A DNA stretch of 64,000 bases from an uncultured Opitutales bacterium (GCA_900545705.1 URAK01000003.1:124001-188000), one strand, 5' to 3'; counted from the first letter of the stretch, positions 44,927 through 54,090 are shown. Notes: generated from the letters alone by a model not told the origin. Program-made: numbers and translations.

Positions 44927-45641
44927 TTGCAATCTCTTCAAGAATTTTAGAAACGGCGAAAGCCGGATTTTCTGCCTTTAAAATCGGGCGGCCCACAACG
45001 ATGAAGTCGGAGCCTGTTCTTGCCGCGTCGGCAGGAGTCATAATGCGCTTTTGCTCGTCTGCCGACGAGCCGGAGGGGCGTATCCCGGGCGTCACAAGCA
45101 CGGTGTCCTCCGGCAAAATCGAGCGCAAGCCCTCTATTTCAAGCGGAGAACACACTAACCCTTTCAAGCCGCTGTCCACCGCGAGCTTTGCGAGCTTCTC
45201 GACCTGCCATTCAGGCTCGAGCTCTACGCCGGTTTCCGCGAGGCTGTCCGCGTCGAACGATGTGAGGACCGTCACCCCAAGTATCAAAAGTTCCGGATTG
45301 CGCTCTGCCGCGGACTCAACCGCCCTGCGCATCATTTCTCTTCCTCCGCTCGCGTGGATTGTAAGCATAGAAACCGGAAGAGCCGACACGCTTTCAACGG
45401 CAGACGCCACTGTATTGGGTATGTCGAAAAGTTTTAAGTCCAGAAAAATTTTAAATCCCATGCCCGAGACTTCGCGGACAAAATCGGCGCCGTACTTCAA
45501 GTACATCTGCAAGCCAATTTTTACCCATTCGAGTTTTCCCCTAAGCCCGTCGAGGATTTTTAGCGCCGATTCCCTGTCGGGCAAATCCAGCGCAAGTATT
45601 AATTTGCAATCGCGTTTTGACATATTTTTTTTTTTTGCCAT
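44919..45641 (-). CDS. pyrF: Orotidine 5'-phosphate decarboxylase PyrF
   Basis: Decarboxylates OMP to UMP in pyrimidine synthesis. Length 240. Seen: LILALDLPDRESAL at about 13-26, FLDLKLFDIPNTVASAV with the catalytic Lys-Asp cluster, TIHASGGREMM, VTPGIRPSG and DFIVVGRPIL with the phosphate-binding Arg. A second ATG (MSKRDCK) lies six codons in, so the start is uncertain by that amount. It is first of the pyrF-ispD-ispF operon, divergent from ispE with only 33 bases between the starts. pyrE is at 53.4 kb. Confidence 0.95.
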   Translation of the reverse strand: MAKKKNMSKRDCKLILALDLPDRESALKILDGLRGKLEWVKIGLQMYLKYGADFVREVSGMGFKIFLDLKLFDIPNTVASAVESVSALPVSMLTIHASGGREMMRRAVESAAERNPELLILGVTVLTSFDADSLAETGVELEPEWQVEKLAKLAVDSGLKGLVCSPLEIEGLRSILPEDTVLVTPGIRPSGSSADEQKRIMTPADAARTGSDFIVVGRPILKAENPAFAVSKILEEIANA

Positions 45642-45674
45642 AATGGTTTAAAATTTTCAATCCAAAATCAAATA

Positions 45675-46556
45675 ATGCCCACAGTAGAAAAATTTTCCCC
45701 CTGCAAAGTAAACTTAATGCTCGCCATACTCGGCCCGCGACCGGACGGCTTCCACGAACTTCTTAGCCTTGTAGCCCCAACAAAATTCGGCGACATATTG
45801 ACAGCTGAAACTGCCGATGGAAAAACTTGCGATTCGCTCGAATGCAATATGGAAGGCGTTCCGACAGACTCGTCAAATCTAGTGATTAAAGCCGCCGAAC
45901 TTTTTAGGCAAAAAACCGGATTGAAAACTTATTTTAATTTCAGGCTCGAAAAGCGCGTGCCTGCCGGCGCAGGGCTTGGCGGCGGAAGCTCCAACGGAGC
46001 GAGCGCATTGCTTGCTGTAAACGAACTATGCGGAACCCCTCTGCAAATAAAAGATCTTGAATCAATCGCGGCGCAAATGGGCTCCGACTGCCCTCTTTTC
46101 ATGACACAGACGCCGGTTGTAATGCGCGGTAGGGGCGAAAAAGTCTATCCCCTTAGGGGAGCCGCCCGTGAATGCATTTCGCGCCTAAAACTCTTAATCT
46201 TTAAACCCGACTTCTCTATAAACACTGGCTGGGCGTACGCCCAAATGCGGGCAAATCCGGAAGACTACATTGATGAAACCTCCGCGGAGTCCGCGCTTTC
46301 AGAGTGGCTTGAAAACCCGAGCATATCGGGGCTTCCGCTTATAAACAACATGCAGATAGAAGCCTTTAAAAAATTCCCCGCCCTTCAAATAACACTCGAT
46401 GAAATAGGCGGGGAATTCAGAGTGCCGGCCATGATGAGCGGCTCAGGAAGCGCATGCTTCGCAGTCGTAAACAACCTCGATGACTCGGAAATCAAAAAGC
46501 TCGCAGATTTCATAAGGGCGAGGCTCGGGCAATCCTGCACAATCGCGCTTTCTTGA
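45675..46556 (+). CDS. ispE: 4-diphosphocytidyl-2-C-methyl-D-erythritol kinase IspE
   Basis: GHMP kinase that phosphorylates CDP-methylerythritol, the step between IspD and IspF. Length 293. Seen: FSPCKVNLMLAILGPRPDGFHEL at the start, the GHMP ATP loop VPAGAGLGGGSSNGASAL (about 95-112), MGSDCPLFM with the catalytic Asp, and MMSGSGSACFAVV (motif III) near 254-266. It is transcribed away from pyrF-ispD-ispF, with a very short intergenic region that must hold both promoters. Confidence 0.95.
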   Translation: MPTVEKFSPCKVNLMLAILGPRPDGFHELLSLVAPTKFGDILTAETADGKTCDSLECNMEGVPTDSSNLVIKAAELFRQKTGLKTYFNFRLEKRVPAGAGLGGGSSNGASALLAVNELCGTPLQIKDLESIAAQMGSDCPLFMTQTPVVMRGRGEKVYPLRGAARECISRLKLLIFKPDFSINTGWAYAQMRANPEDYIDETSAESALSEWLENPSISGLPLINNMQIEAFKKFPALQITLDEIGGEFRVPAMMSGSGSACFAVVNNLDDSEIKKLADFIRARLGQSCTIALS

Positions 46557-46636
46557 CATTTTTTTGTTTTTTTTGACGCGTTTAAAAAGCAGCGCGTCGG
46601 CCTAAAAATTGTTGCACTCAAAATTTTTTGGGGGCG

Positions 46637-46672
46637 CTTTTTTTATAAAAAATCCGCCTTTGGGGTGGATTT
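46637..46672 (-). terminator. Probable terminator of the panC-nadB-apt operon
   Basis: On the minus strand AAATCCACC pairs with GGCGGATTT (46664-46672 with 46650-46658, one G-U pair), and a T-rich tract follows. It lies about 155 bases after the stop of the DUF486 gene. Confidence 0.55.
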
Positions 46673-46828
46673 AGAGTTTATTCGCGCATAAAAAAACGGG
46701 CGCGCCATAAATCTCCCAACTTTTGAGTGCCAACAAATCACAAAATATCTACGCGCGCTAAAAAAACGCGCGCATTTGAAGTAAAAACTCCCAAAAAATT
46801 AGCAATCTGCAAACTGCAAGCCACCCGG

Positions 46829-47167
46829 CTACCACTTTTTGAATATGAAAAATGCTGCGAGAATCATTAGTGCAAACCCCACGAGATAATTCCATTTAAA
46901 TTCCTCGTGCAGGTACAATACAGAAAATATTGAAAACACTGTAAGCGTTATAATTTCCTGGATTGTTTTTAACTCCGCCGCCGTGAATGTCCCATACCCA
47001 ATCCTGTTTGCAGGAACTTGCAGGCAGTATTCAAAGAAAGCTATGCCCCAACTTGCAATTATTACTATCCACAGCGGTGACGATTTAAACCTTAAGTGCC
47101 CATACCAAGCGAACGTCATAAAAACGTTCGACGCCGTCAATAAGAGCACGGGAAGAACGTATTTCAT
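46829..47167 (-). CDS. DMT-family (DUF486) small membrane protein
   Basis: A protein of 112 residues with four hydrophobic helices (about 4-22, 32-50, 68-85, 92-109), of the DUF486 group in the drug/metabolite transporter superfamily. Seen: NVFMTFAWYGHL, WGIAFFEYCLQVPANRIGY and QEIITLTVFSIFSVLYLHE, characteristic of the family. Four-helix members act as dimers; the substrate is unknown. It starts 2 bases after the lipoprotein gene stop and ends the operon. Confidence 0.85.
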   Translation of the reverse strand: MKYVLPVLLLTASNVFMTFAWYGHLRFKSSPLWIVIIASWGIAFFEYCLQVPANRIGYGTFTAAELKTIQEIITLTVFSIFSVLYLHEEFKWNYLVGFALMILAAFFIFKKW

Positions 47168-47169
47168 AT

Positions 47170-47601
47170 CTACTTCCTCTTGATTGCCATCGCGCGGTAT
47201 TTTATGCGCGTAACTGTCGTATCCGTCTGAATCGGCACATACGAATAGTCGAGCACTATTGCGCCGGGACGCTGCTCGAGAGATGTCTGGCTGTTCATTA
47301 TAATAATGCCGTCAGCGCCCATTTCCGCCGCCTTTTGCCGCAATATGTCGTAAGCTGCGGGCTCATCAGACAGCGACGGAGATGCTTCGTAGATTATTAC
47401 GCCAAGTTCTTCGTAGGGGAAATCCGGCTTTTTAGTTATGAAAATCTGGACTTCGGAAGGATTTTTCGGAGGTCCAAATACCGTGCTTCCGCCGCTTTTC
47501 AACGGATAGAACTCTACGCTTCTGCCGCCGCAAGAAGTTAGAAACGCAACCGCCAACAGCCCGAAAGCAGCCAGCGCAAGACTAAACGCCCCTTTTTTCA
47601 T
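47170..47601 (-). CDS. Lipoprotein with a YbjQ/RcsF-like small domain
   Basis: ATG 47601 gives a 143-residue lipoprotein: MKKGAFSLALAAFGLLAVAFLTSC (lipobox LTSC, Cys24). The mature part has FPYEELGVIIYEAS and then LRQKAAEMGADGIIIMNSQ, a pattern (ELG.I ... L...A...GADAII) shared by the YbjQ and RcsF type small alpha/beta domains. That match is from memory and is moderate. A role in envelope sensing or metal binding is possible but not shown. It starts 4 bases after apt. Confidence 0.75.
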   Translation of the reverse strand: MKKGAFSLALAAFGLLAVAFLTSCGGRSVEFYPLKSGGSTVFGPPKNPSEVQIFITKKPDFPYEELGVIIYEASPSLSDEPAAYDILRQKAAEMGADGIIIMNSQTSLEQRPGAIVLDYSYVPIQTDTTVTRIKYRAMAIKRK

Positions 47602-47605
47602 GATT

Positions 47606-48118
47606 CTATTTTTCAAATATTGACACAACCGTTTTTCCGCCGAGCCTGTCTCGGCCATGCAAAAACGAGAGCTCCATGAAAAATGCGCAGCAAGCGACAT
47701 TCGCCCCGGCTATCTCGCACATTTTGCACATTGCCTCCGCAGTTCCACCTGTGGCAAGTATGTCGTCAACGACCGCAACCCTGTCTGAGCTCGATACAGC
47801 ATCGTCATGTATGCAAAGGGAATCCGTGCCGTATTCAAGCGCGTACTCCACACAGATTGTCTTGCAGGGAAGTTTGTTCTTTTTGCGCACGGGCACAAAC
47901 GGCAGTTTAAGCCTCAATGCGATCATCGGACCAAAGAAAAATCCCCTCGATTCGGCCGCGAGAATTTTCGTCGGATTTGTCGCCGATATTTTCTCCGCCA
48001 TCTCGTCTATCGCCTGGCTATAAGCCTCGCTGTTTAACATCAGCGGCGTAATGTCGTAAAACAGTATTCCCTTCTTAGGAAAGTCGGGAACACCGCGGAT
48101 AAATTTTGAGATGTCCAT
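47606..48118 (-). CDS. apt: Adenine phosphoribosyltransferase Apt
   Basis: Salvages adenine to AMP using PRPP. Length 170. Seen: IRGVPDFPKKGILFYDITPLM at about 8-28, ILAAESRGFFFGPMIAL, PCKTICVEYALEYGTDSL, and the PRPP motif VAVVDDILATGGTAEAM (about 114-130). It overlaps the nadB stop by one base (TAATG), and the next gene starts 4 bases after its own stop. Confidence 0.95.
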   Translation of the reverse strand: MDISKFIRGVPDFPKKGILFYDITPLMLNSEAYSQAIDEMAEKISATNPTKILAAESRGFFFGPMIALRLKLPFVPVRKKNKLPCKTICVEYALEYGTDSLCIHDDAVSSSDRVAVVDDILATGGTAEAMCKMCEIAGANVACCAFFMELSFLHGRDRLGGKTVVSIFEK

Positions 48119-49716
48119 TAAAAAGATTCCTTTTTAAGAATGGTATCGCGGGCTTCGGAGAGTTTTAGGGGATAATCTAGAGTGTAGTGCAATCCCCTGC
48201 TCTCATGCCGCGACAGCGCCGAACGGATTATCAGCAAAGCCACTTGGACTTCGTTTCTAAGCTCTATTAAATTCGGCTCAATTTTGAAATTCCAGTAATA
48301 CTCGTCGATTTCGCGGTGCAAATTTTCCACCCTATTGAGAGCTCGCTCGAGTCGCTTCGTGGTGCGCACTATGCCGACATAGTCCCACATTGTGCGTTTT
48401 AATTCCTCAAGATTGTGGTGCAGCACGACCCTTTCGTCGGGATTGCGCATGTCACCATCCTTCCAAAGAGGAACTTCACCTTCGTCCACAGGGCGAACAT
48501 CTTTCAAATATTTATCCACAGCTGCGGCAGCATTGTCGGCTATTACGACAGCTTCCAATAGAGAGTTGCTCGCGAGCCTGTTAGCCCCGTGCAATCCGGT
48601 GCAGGCAACTTCCCCGCAAGCATAAAGCCCCTTTATGGTTGTAGAGCCGTCAAGCCCCGTCCGCACTCCGCCGCACATGTAGTGGGCGGCGGGAACTACC
48701 GGCATGTAATCCTTGGAGATGTCGATGCCCTTCTCCATGCAGTGCTCGTAAATTTGCGGGAATCTCTCCTTCAACTCTTTCGCGGAACGCTTTGTAATGT
48801 CCAGCCAAACGTGGGCGGATCCAAGGCGCTTCATTTCGCTGTCGATTGCACGCGCGACTATATCGCGGGGCGCGAGGTCTTTTCGCGGATCGTAGCGCTC
48901 CATAAATGCCTCGCCCTTGGCGTTGCGCAGTATCGCGCCCTCACCCCTCACCGCTTCGGATATTAAAAATCTCTCGCCGTCGCGGGAATACATGGCTGTC
49001 GGGTGGAACTGTATAAATTCGAGATTTGCAACTTCCGCGCCGGCGCGGTAAGCCATGGCGATGCCGTCGCCCGTTGCAATCTCCGGATTTGTAGTGTACA
49101 AGTAAACGCAGCCAGTGCCGCCCGTCGCGAGCATTACAACCGGCGTCTTCATAGTTTTCACCACATTGTTTTTGGTGTCGTATACGTATATGCCGATTAT
49201 GCTGTCGTCCTGATTTTCAAGGAGAGTCTTAGCCTTGGCTTTCGTTATTAAGTCTATCGCGAAATGGTGCTCGAGTATTTCAATGTTCGGGTCGGCGGCG
49301 ACGGCCTTCAAGAGAGCCTCCTCTATGGCGCGCCCCGTATAATCCTTGACATGCAGTATTCTGCGCTGCGAATGTCCGCCCTCTCTTCCGAGCGACGGAG
49401 AACCGTCCTCCAAGCTCGTAAACTCTACGCCCTCCTCGATCAAATCCTTTATTTGCCGGGGGCCGGCGCTGACTATCGCGCGCACTGCGGCCTCGTTGCA
49501 TAGGCCGTCTCCGGCTATGAGAGTGTCTTTTACATGCGAATCGAAATCGTCAGCGCAACTTGTCACGCTTGCGATTCCTCCCTGCGCGTGGTTCGTGTTA
49601 GTGTCCGATCTCTCCTTTTTTGTTATTATCGCGACCTTGTGCCCGAGCTTCGACGACTTCAACGCGAAACTCAATCCTGCAATGCCGCTTCCTACAACTA
49701 CTGCGTCGAATTTCAT
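48118..49716 (-). CDS. nadB: L-aspartate oxidase NadB
   Basis: Flavoenzyme that oxidises L-aspartate to iminoaspartate, the first step of NAD synthesis. ATG 49716 gives MKFDAVVVGSGIAGLSFAL, so I prefer it to the longer frame; 532 residues. Seen: FAD loop GSGIAGL, NTNHAQGGIASV, EGGHSQRRILH, ATGGTGCVYLYTTNP, FIQFHPTAMY, HYMCGGVRT, and LHGANRLASNSLLEAVV, with a C-terminal helical domain. nadA and nadC are not in the window. panC lies 41 bases upstream and apt overlaps the stop. Confidence 0.96.
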   Translation of the reverse strand: MKFDAVVVGSGIAGLSFALKSSKLGHKVAIITKKERSDTNTNHAQGGIASVTSCADDFDSHVKDTLIAGDGLCNEAAVRAIVSAGPRQIKDLIEEGVEFTSLEDGSPSLGREGGHSQRRILHVKDYTGRAIEEALLKAVAADPNIEILEHHFAIDLITKAKAKTLLENQDDSIIGIYVYDTKNNVVKTMKTPVVMLATGGTGCVYLYTTNPEIATGDGIAMAYRAGAEVANLEFIQFHPTAMYSRDGERFLISEAVRGEGAILRNAKGEAFMERYDPRKDLAPRDIVARAIDSEMKRLGSAHVWLDITKRSAKELKERFPQIYEHCMEKGIDISKDYMPVVPAAHYMCGGVRTGLDGSTTIKGLYACGEVACTGLHGANRLASNSLLEAVVIADNAAAAVDKYLKDVRPVDEGEVPLWKDGDMRNPDERVVLHHNLEELKRTMWDYVGIVRTTKRLERALNRVENLHREIDEYYWNFKIEPNLIELRNEVQVALLIIRSALSRHESRGLHYTLDYPLKLSEARDTILKKESF

Positions 49717-49757
49717 AGTAAATTTTAAATACAGAACTTTCCCGTGTGGCTTTGCGC

Positions 49758-50597
49758 TCAAATTCTAATGTTATCGATAAGCCTCGTCTGCCCGTACCAA
49801 ATCGCGGCAGAAATTCTCGACTTTCCCGGAACCGCCTCCAACATCGGGAGGGAGGTTTCAGCGTCCACTATTTCCACATAAATCACGCGGGTTTTTGCGT
49901 TTGTGACCTTGTTGATGACGTGCGCCTTTATGCGGTCTACATTCGAGCATCCTTCTATGCAAAGCCTGCGGCCGTCTTCAAGAGCCTCGTGCAACCGCGA
50001 TGCGCCGAGTCGCTCCATTTTGTCGAGATACTTGTTCCGCGAGCTCAGAGCCAAACCGTTTTCGTCGCGGACGATTTCCCCCGTTACAATTTCCACTCCC
50101 ATAAAGAGGTCGCGCACCATGCGCTTTATAATCGAGACTTGCTGGGCGTCTTTTTCCCCGAACACGGCTATGTCCGGGCGCACTATATTAAAGAGTATTG
50201 TGACTATTGTAGTCACTCCCCTGAAATGCTTCGGGCGGGTTTTCCCGCACAAGTATCTGCTGATATCTTCCTCGTTTACGTATGTTGAGGCGTCCGGCAG
50301 ATAAATGTCCGACACGGACGGGGCAAATACTATGTCTGCGCCAGCCGCCTCGCATTTGGCTGCGTCTTCTTCAAGTTGGCGCGGGTATTTGTCGAAATCT
50401 TCGTTTGGCCCAAACTGGGTCGGGTTCACGAAAATGGAAACCACCACCGTGTCGGCAAGCTCTTTTGCCTTGCGTACGAGGCTTAAATGCCCCTCATGCA
50501 GCGCGCCCATAGTGGGCACGAGCGCGATTTTCCCGCCATTTGAACGGGCCGACTTGGAAAAAGCCGTCATTTCTGCCGGAGAAGATATTATTTTCAT
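49758..50597 (-). CDS. panC: Pantothenate synthetase PanC
   Basis: ATP-dependent ligation of pantoate and beta-alanine. Length 279. Seen: VPTMGALHEGHLSLVRKAK (HxGH nucleotidyl motif, about 27-45), VSIFVNPTQFGPNEDFDKYPR, FGEKDAQQVSIIKRMV and LSSRNKYL (KMSKS-equivalent). First gene of the panC-nadB-apt-lipoprotein-DUF486 operon, divergent from dapL with about 90 bases between starts. PanB is not in the window. Confidence 0.96.
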   Translation of the reverse strand: MKIISSPAEMTAFSKSARSNGGKIALVPTMGALHEGHLSLVRKAKELADTVVVSIFVNPTQFGPNEDFDKYPRQLEEDAAKCEAAGADIVFAPSVSDIYLPDASTYVNEEDISRYLCGKTRPKHFRGVTTIVTILFNIVRPDIAVFGEKDAQQVSIIKRMVRDLFMGVEIVTGEIVRDENGLALSSRNKYLDKMERLGASRLHEALEDGRRLCIEGCSNVDRIKAHVINKVTNAKTRVIYVEIVDAETSLPMLEAVPGKSRISAAIWYGQTRLIDNIRI

Positions 50598-50688
50598 TGA
50601 TTTTACTCCTACACTCTTATTTTTTTTATACTTGTTATATTTTTTGAAAAAATCAACCCATTAAAAAAAACAATAATAACAAACGCAA

Positions 50689-51933
50689 ATGAGCGATTCA
50701 TACATACAAAACCTATTCGCCGAAAGAATCGGCGGAGTCAACTACGGGAAAAGCACGGCAATATACAAGTTTGAAAAGATTAAGAGGGCCAAGCGCGCGG
50801 CCAAAGCCGCCAAGCCCGATGTTGAACTCATAGACATGGGAGTGGGCGAGCCCGACGACATGGCGTTTCCCGAAGTGGTAGAGGCGCTGTACGCGGCTGC
50901 GAAGAATCCGGCAAACCGCGGATACGCAGACAACGGCGGCCCCGATTTCAAAAAAGCTGCTGCTGGATACATGAAGGCCGTATTTGGAGTAGAGCTCGAC
51001 CCCGAAACGGAAATTCTGCACTCGATAGGCTCGAAAGCAGCCCTCAGCATTTTGCCGAATTGCTTTATAAACCCCGGAGACGTCGTAATCATGACAGTTC
51101 CCGGCTACCCGGTATTCGGGACTCACGCAAAATATCTCGGCGGCGAAGTTTACAATTTGCAGCTAAAGCCTGAAAACAATTTTCTGCCCAACCTCGACGA
51201 AATCCCCGCCGACATATTAAAGCGCGCGAAAGTCATAGTTGTAAACTATCCGAACAATCCCACTGGCGCGAACGCAACGCCCGAATTTTTTGAAAAGCTC
51301 GTAAAATTCGCAAAGGCAAATAATCTGATAGTTGTATCCGACGCCGCGTACGCCTCCTTGACATTCGACACTCCCGCCCTCTCGATACTCCAAGTCGAAG
51401 GCGCCAAAGACGTGGCAGTGGAACTCCATTCGCTCTCGAAAAGCCACAACATGACCGGTTGGAGAATCGGCTGGGTGTGCGGGAATCCGCTAATAGTAAA
51501 AGCGTACGGAGACGTTAAGGACAATACCGACTCCGGACAATTCCTCGGCATACAGCTCGCAGCTGCCAAGGGGCTGGAAAATCCCCAAATTACGCGCGCA
51601 ATAGCCCAAAAATACTCCCGCAGAATGGATTTGCTCGTCGACGTCCTCAAAAAATCCGGCTTCTCCCCGAGAAAGCCCAAGGCGGGATTCTTCCTTTATA
51701 TGGCGGCCCCGAAGGCGGCAATTTTAAAGGACGGCACCCGCAAAGAATTCAAAAGCGGTGAAGATTTCTCGCAATGGATGATAACCGAACACCTCATTAG
51801 CACGGTGCCGTGGGACGACGCCGGCGCATTCGTCAGATTCTCAGTGACGTTTGAGGCGCACGGTGAGTACGCCGAAAAAGCGGTCGTCGCCGAAATTGAG
51901 CGCAGACTCGGCGAATCCAAATTCGACTTCTAA
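50689..51933 (+). CDS. dapL: LL-diaminopimelate aminotransferase DapL
   Basis: PLP aminotransferase that makes LL-diaminopimelate directly from tetrahydrodipicolinate, for lysine and peptidoglycan. Length 414. Seen: NLFAERIGGVNYGKSTAIYKFEKIKRAKR at the start, which is typical of DapL; DMGVGEPDDMAF; PGYPVFGTHAKYLGG; NYPNNPTGA; and SLSKSHNMTGWRIGW with the PLP lysine. DapL is characteristic of Verrucomicrobiota, Chlamydiae, plants and some others, and supports the taxonomic guess. An ordinary aspartate aminotransferase is less likely, given the N-terminal motif. purU follows after 66 bases. Confidence 0.9.
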   Translation: MSDSYIQNLFAERIGGVNYGKSTAIYKFEKIKRAKRAAKAAKPDVELIDMGVGEPDDMAFPEVVEALYAAAKNPANRGYADNGGPDFKKAAAGYMKAVFGVELDPETEILHSIGSKAALSILPNCFINPGDVVIMTVPGYPVFGTHAKYLGGEVYNLQLKPENNFLPNLDEIPADILKRAKVIVVNYPNNPTGANATPEFFEKLVKFAKANNLIVVSDAAYASLTFDTPALSILQVEGAKDVAVELHSLSKSHNMTGWRIGWVCGNPLIVKAYGDVKDNTDSGQFLGIQLAAAKGLENPQITRAIAQKYSRRMDLLVDVLKKSGFSPRKPKAGFFLYMAAPKAAILKDGTRKEFKSGEDFSQWMITEHLISTVPWDDAGAFVRFSVTFEAHGEYAEKAVVAEIERRLGESKFDF

Positions 51934-51940
51934 CAACCTA

Positions 51941-51979
51941 CCGCCCGGCGCAACGCGCTTTTTTGCGCGCGCAGGGCGG
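51941..51979 (+). other. Stem-loop between dapL and purU
   Basis: CCGCCC (51941-51946) pairs with GGGCGG (51974-51979), and an inner CGCGC/GCGCG pairing encloses a six-T loop. There is no T tract after the outer arm, so it is not a typical terminator. It may stabilise the upstream message or shield the purU start 20 bases on. Confidence 0.45.
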
Positions 51980-51999
51980 AATAAGAAACGGAGATTTTA

Positions 52000-52851
52000 A
52001 TGCAGGAAGAAAGAATCATAGCGTTGTTGCACGGCCCGGACAGAGCCGGAATAGTCGCGAGGGTTTCCGGTTGGATATACGCGCGCGGAGGAAACATTCT
52101 TCACGCCGACCAGCACAGGGACAGGCAGGAAGGCATATTTTTCCAGCGCGTGGAATGGATTCCGGTAGGCGACATTGGCGAGGAAATACGCCTTTTCGAG
52201 AAACTGGCCCATAAAGACTTGGATATGCGTACGACCGTAATGAGATCGTCCAGAAAGCCGAAAATCGCGCTGATGGTCTCCAAGTTTGAGCATTGTTTTA
52301 GCGACATCGTGCTGCGCTGCCGCTCGGGAGAACTCAACTGCGAAATCGCATGCGTAATCTCCAACCATGAAGATCTGCGCGAGATGTCCGAGATGTTTGG
52401 GCTGAAATTTTACTACACTCCGATATCAAAGGAAACAAAGCCGCAAACGGAGGCCGAACAGCTTAAAATAATCCGCGAAAGCGGCGCAGAGCTCGTCGTG
52501 ATGGCGCGCTACATGCAGATTTTAAGCGAAGGCTTCATCGACGCCTGCCCCGCGCCTATAATAAATATCCACCACAGCTTTCTTCCAGCATTCGCCGGCG
52601 CAAAGCCCTACCATAAGGCATACGAGCGCGGCGTAAAAATCATTGGAGCCACTGCCCACTATGCGACAAAAGACCTTGACGAAGGTCCGATTATCGCGCA
52701 GGTAGTAACGACAGTGAGCCACCGCGACAATGTGGAGGATTTGATGCGCAAAGGCAGGGAACTCGAACGCGAGGCGCTCGCAGAGGCCGTAAGGTGGCAC
52801 ATCGAGGGCCGCATTCTCACCTACAAAAATAAAACCGTAATATTCGACTAA
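52000..52851 (+). CDS. purU: Formyltetrahydrofolate deformylase PurU
   Basis: Hydrolyses 10-formyl-tetrahydrofolate to formate and tetrahydrofolate, balancing one-carbon pools. Length 283. An N-terminal ACT domain (about 5-80: IIALLHGPDRAGIVARVSGWIYARGGNI) is followed by the formyl-transferase-type catalytic domain (about 88-283). Seen: KIALMVSKFEHCFSDIV, CVISNHEDLR, ARYMQIL, and the active-site block NIHHSFLPAFAGAKPYHKAYERGVK with Asn and His, followed by DEGPII. Good ribosome-binding site (GGAG). The Nudix gene starts 8 bases after the stop. Confidence 0.95.
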   Translation: MQEERIIALLHGPDRAGIVARVSGWIYARGGNILHADQHRDRQEGIFFQRVEWIPVGDIGEEIRLFEKLAHKDLDMRTTVMRSSRKPKIALMVSKFEHCFSDIVLRCRSGELNCEIACVISNHEDLREMSEMFGLKFYYTPISKETKPQTEAEQLKIIRESGAELVVMARYMQILSEGFIDACPAPIINIHHSFLPAFAGAKPYHKAYERGVKIIGATAHYATKDLDEGPIIAQVVTTVSHRDNVEDLMRKGRELEREALAEAVRWHIEGRILTYKNKTVIFD

Positions 52852-52859
52852 TCCGGAGT

Positions 52860-53372
52860 ATGCCAGAGCGTCCGCTGCCGTTTAAAATAAGCGTATTGGT
52901 GTTCGTGCGCAACACCGGCGGGAAACTTTTGCTAATACGCAGGAACAAGTCGCCAAACATGGGAATGTGGAGTCCGATAGGCGGCAAGCTTGAAATGTCC
53001 GAGGGGGAGTCGCCTTACGAGTGCGCAATTAGGGAAACTCACGAGGAAATCGGAATGGAGCTTGCCGAATCCGACCTCAGAATGTTTTCTATGATAAGCG
53101 AAAAATCCTACGAGGGCGGAACCCACTGGCTGATGTTTCTGTTCGACGTAAAAAAACGCATAAGCGAACTTCCCCAAAATATTTCCGAAGGCTCGTTCGG
53201 GCTGTTCGACCCCGCGGAGATAGATTCGCTTTCAATTCCAGAGACAGACAGGGTTTTGCTCTGGGGTGTATGGAAGAAATATGCGGAAAACGGTTTTGCA
53301 GTAATGCGCGCGGAATGCGCCGACGGCGTAAAGGCCGTATTTGAACAAACAGATATTTTCAAGAAACAATAA
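52860..53372 (+). CDS. Nudix hydrolase
   Basis: A 170-residue protein with a complete Nudix box at about 41-63: GGKLEMSEGESPYECAIRETHEEIG, matching GX5EX7REXXEEXG. Upstream blocks are KISVLVFVRNTGGKLLLIRRNKS and MWSPIGG. The family cleaves nucleoside diphosphates linked to other moieties; MutT-like pyrophosphohydrolase activity on an oxidised nucleotide is one possibility. It sits between purU (8 bases upstream) and pyrE (1 base downstream), so a nucleotide-related substrate is plausible. Confidence 0.9.
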   Translation: MPERPLPFKISVLVFVRNTGGKLLLIRRNKSPNMGMWSPIGGKLEMSEGESPYECAIRETHEEIGMELAESDLRMFSMISEKSYEGGTHWLMFLFDVKKRISELPQNISEGSFGLFDPAEIDSLSIPETDRVLLWGVWKKYAENGFAVMRAECADGVKAVFEQTDIFKKQ

Positions 53373-53373
53373 A

Positions 53374-53943
53374 ATGAATTCCGAAAACGAAAAAATACTC
53401 AATATTTTCAGGGAAACAGGCGCCTTGTTGGAGGGGCACTTCATACTTAGAAGCGGTTTGCACAGCGGGCACTTTTTCCAATGCGCACGCGTGTGCGAGC
53501 ACCTTGACAGAGTGACGGAGCTTGTTGAAATGCTCGTAAAAAAGCTTGGCGACATAGAATGCGACACGGTGATAGCGCCTGCGCTCGGCGGGCTTGTCCT
53601 CGGGCAGGAAGTTGCCCGCCAGCTAAAAAAGCGCTTCATATTTGCCGAAAAGGAAAACGGAGCTCTCGTTCTACGCAGAAACTTCAAAATTTCCGAAGGA
53701 GAAAAGATTTTAATAGTTGAAGACGTCATAACGCGCGGAGGGCGCGTCCAGGAGTGCATAGACATTGTAAAGGCTCACGGGGGAATACCCGCAGGGGTGG
53801 CTGTGCTTGTGGACAGGAGCGACGGCAAGGCAAAATTTGAAGTGCCGTGCAGGAGCCTTCTCGAATTTTCTTTTCCGACGTACGAAGCCGACAAGATTCC
53901 ACCTGAGCTTGCTGCAATTCCAGCGACCCACCCCGGCTCGTAA
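53374..53943 (+). CDS. pyrE: Orotate phosphoribosyltransferase PyrE
   Basis: Converts orotate and PRPP to orotidine 5'-phosphate, the substrate of PyrF (45 kb). ATG 53374, 1 base after the Nudix stop, is preferred to TTG 53341; 189 residues. Seen: FRETGALLEGHFILRSGLHSG at about 8-28, VIAPALGGLVLGQEVARQL, FAEKENG, and the PRPP motif ILIVEDVITRGGRVQECI. A terminator lies about 105 bases downstream. Confidence 0.95.
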   Translation: MNSENEKILNIFRETGALLEGHFILRSGLHSGHFFQCARVCEHLDRVTELVEMLVKKLGDIECDTVIAPALGGLVLGQEVARQLKKRFIFAEKENGALVLRRNFKISEGEKILIVEDVITRGGRVQECIDIVKAHGGIPAGVAVLVDRSDGKAKFEVPCRSLLEFSFPTYEADKIPPELAAIPATHPGS

Positions 53944-54048
53944 TTCGGCCAGCAGCGGCCGCGCTTAGAATCGGGCGCGCGCACGTACTGCAATTGCTTT
54001 GCAAGCGAAGGCAGTTTAGAATCTCGGCGCGTAAAGTATATTTTTTAG

Positions 54049-54090
54049 AATTTGCGGCGGCGTTTTTTGCAAATGTGCGCCGCAAATTTT
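54049..54090 (+). terminator. Probable terminator after pyrE
   Basis: AATTTGCGGCG (54049-54059) is complementary to CGCCGCAAATT (54078-54088): an 11-bp stem with an 18-base loop, followed by a short T run. Confidence 0.5.
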
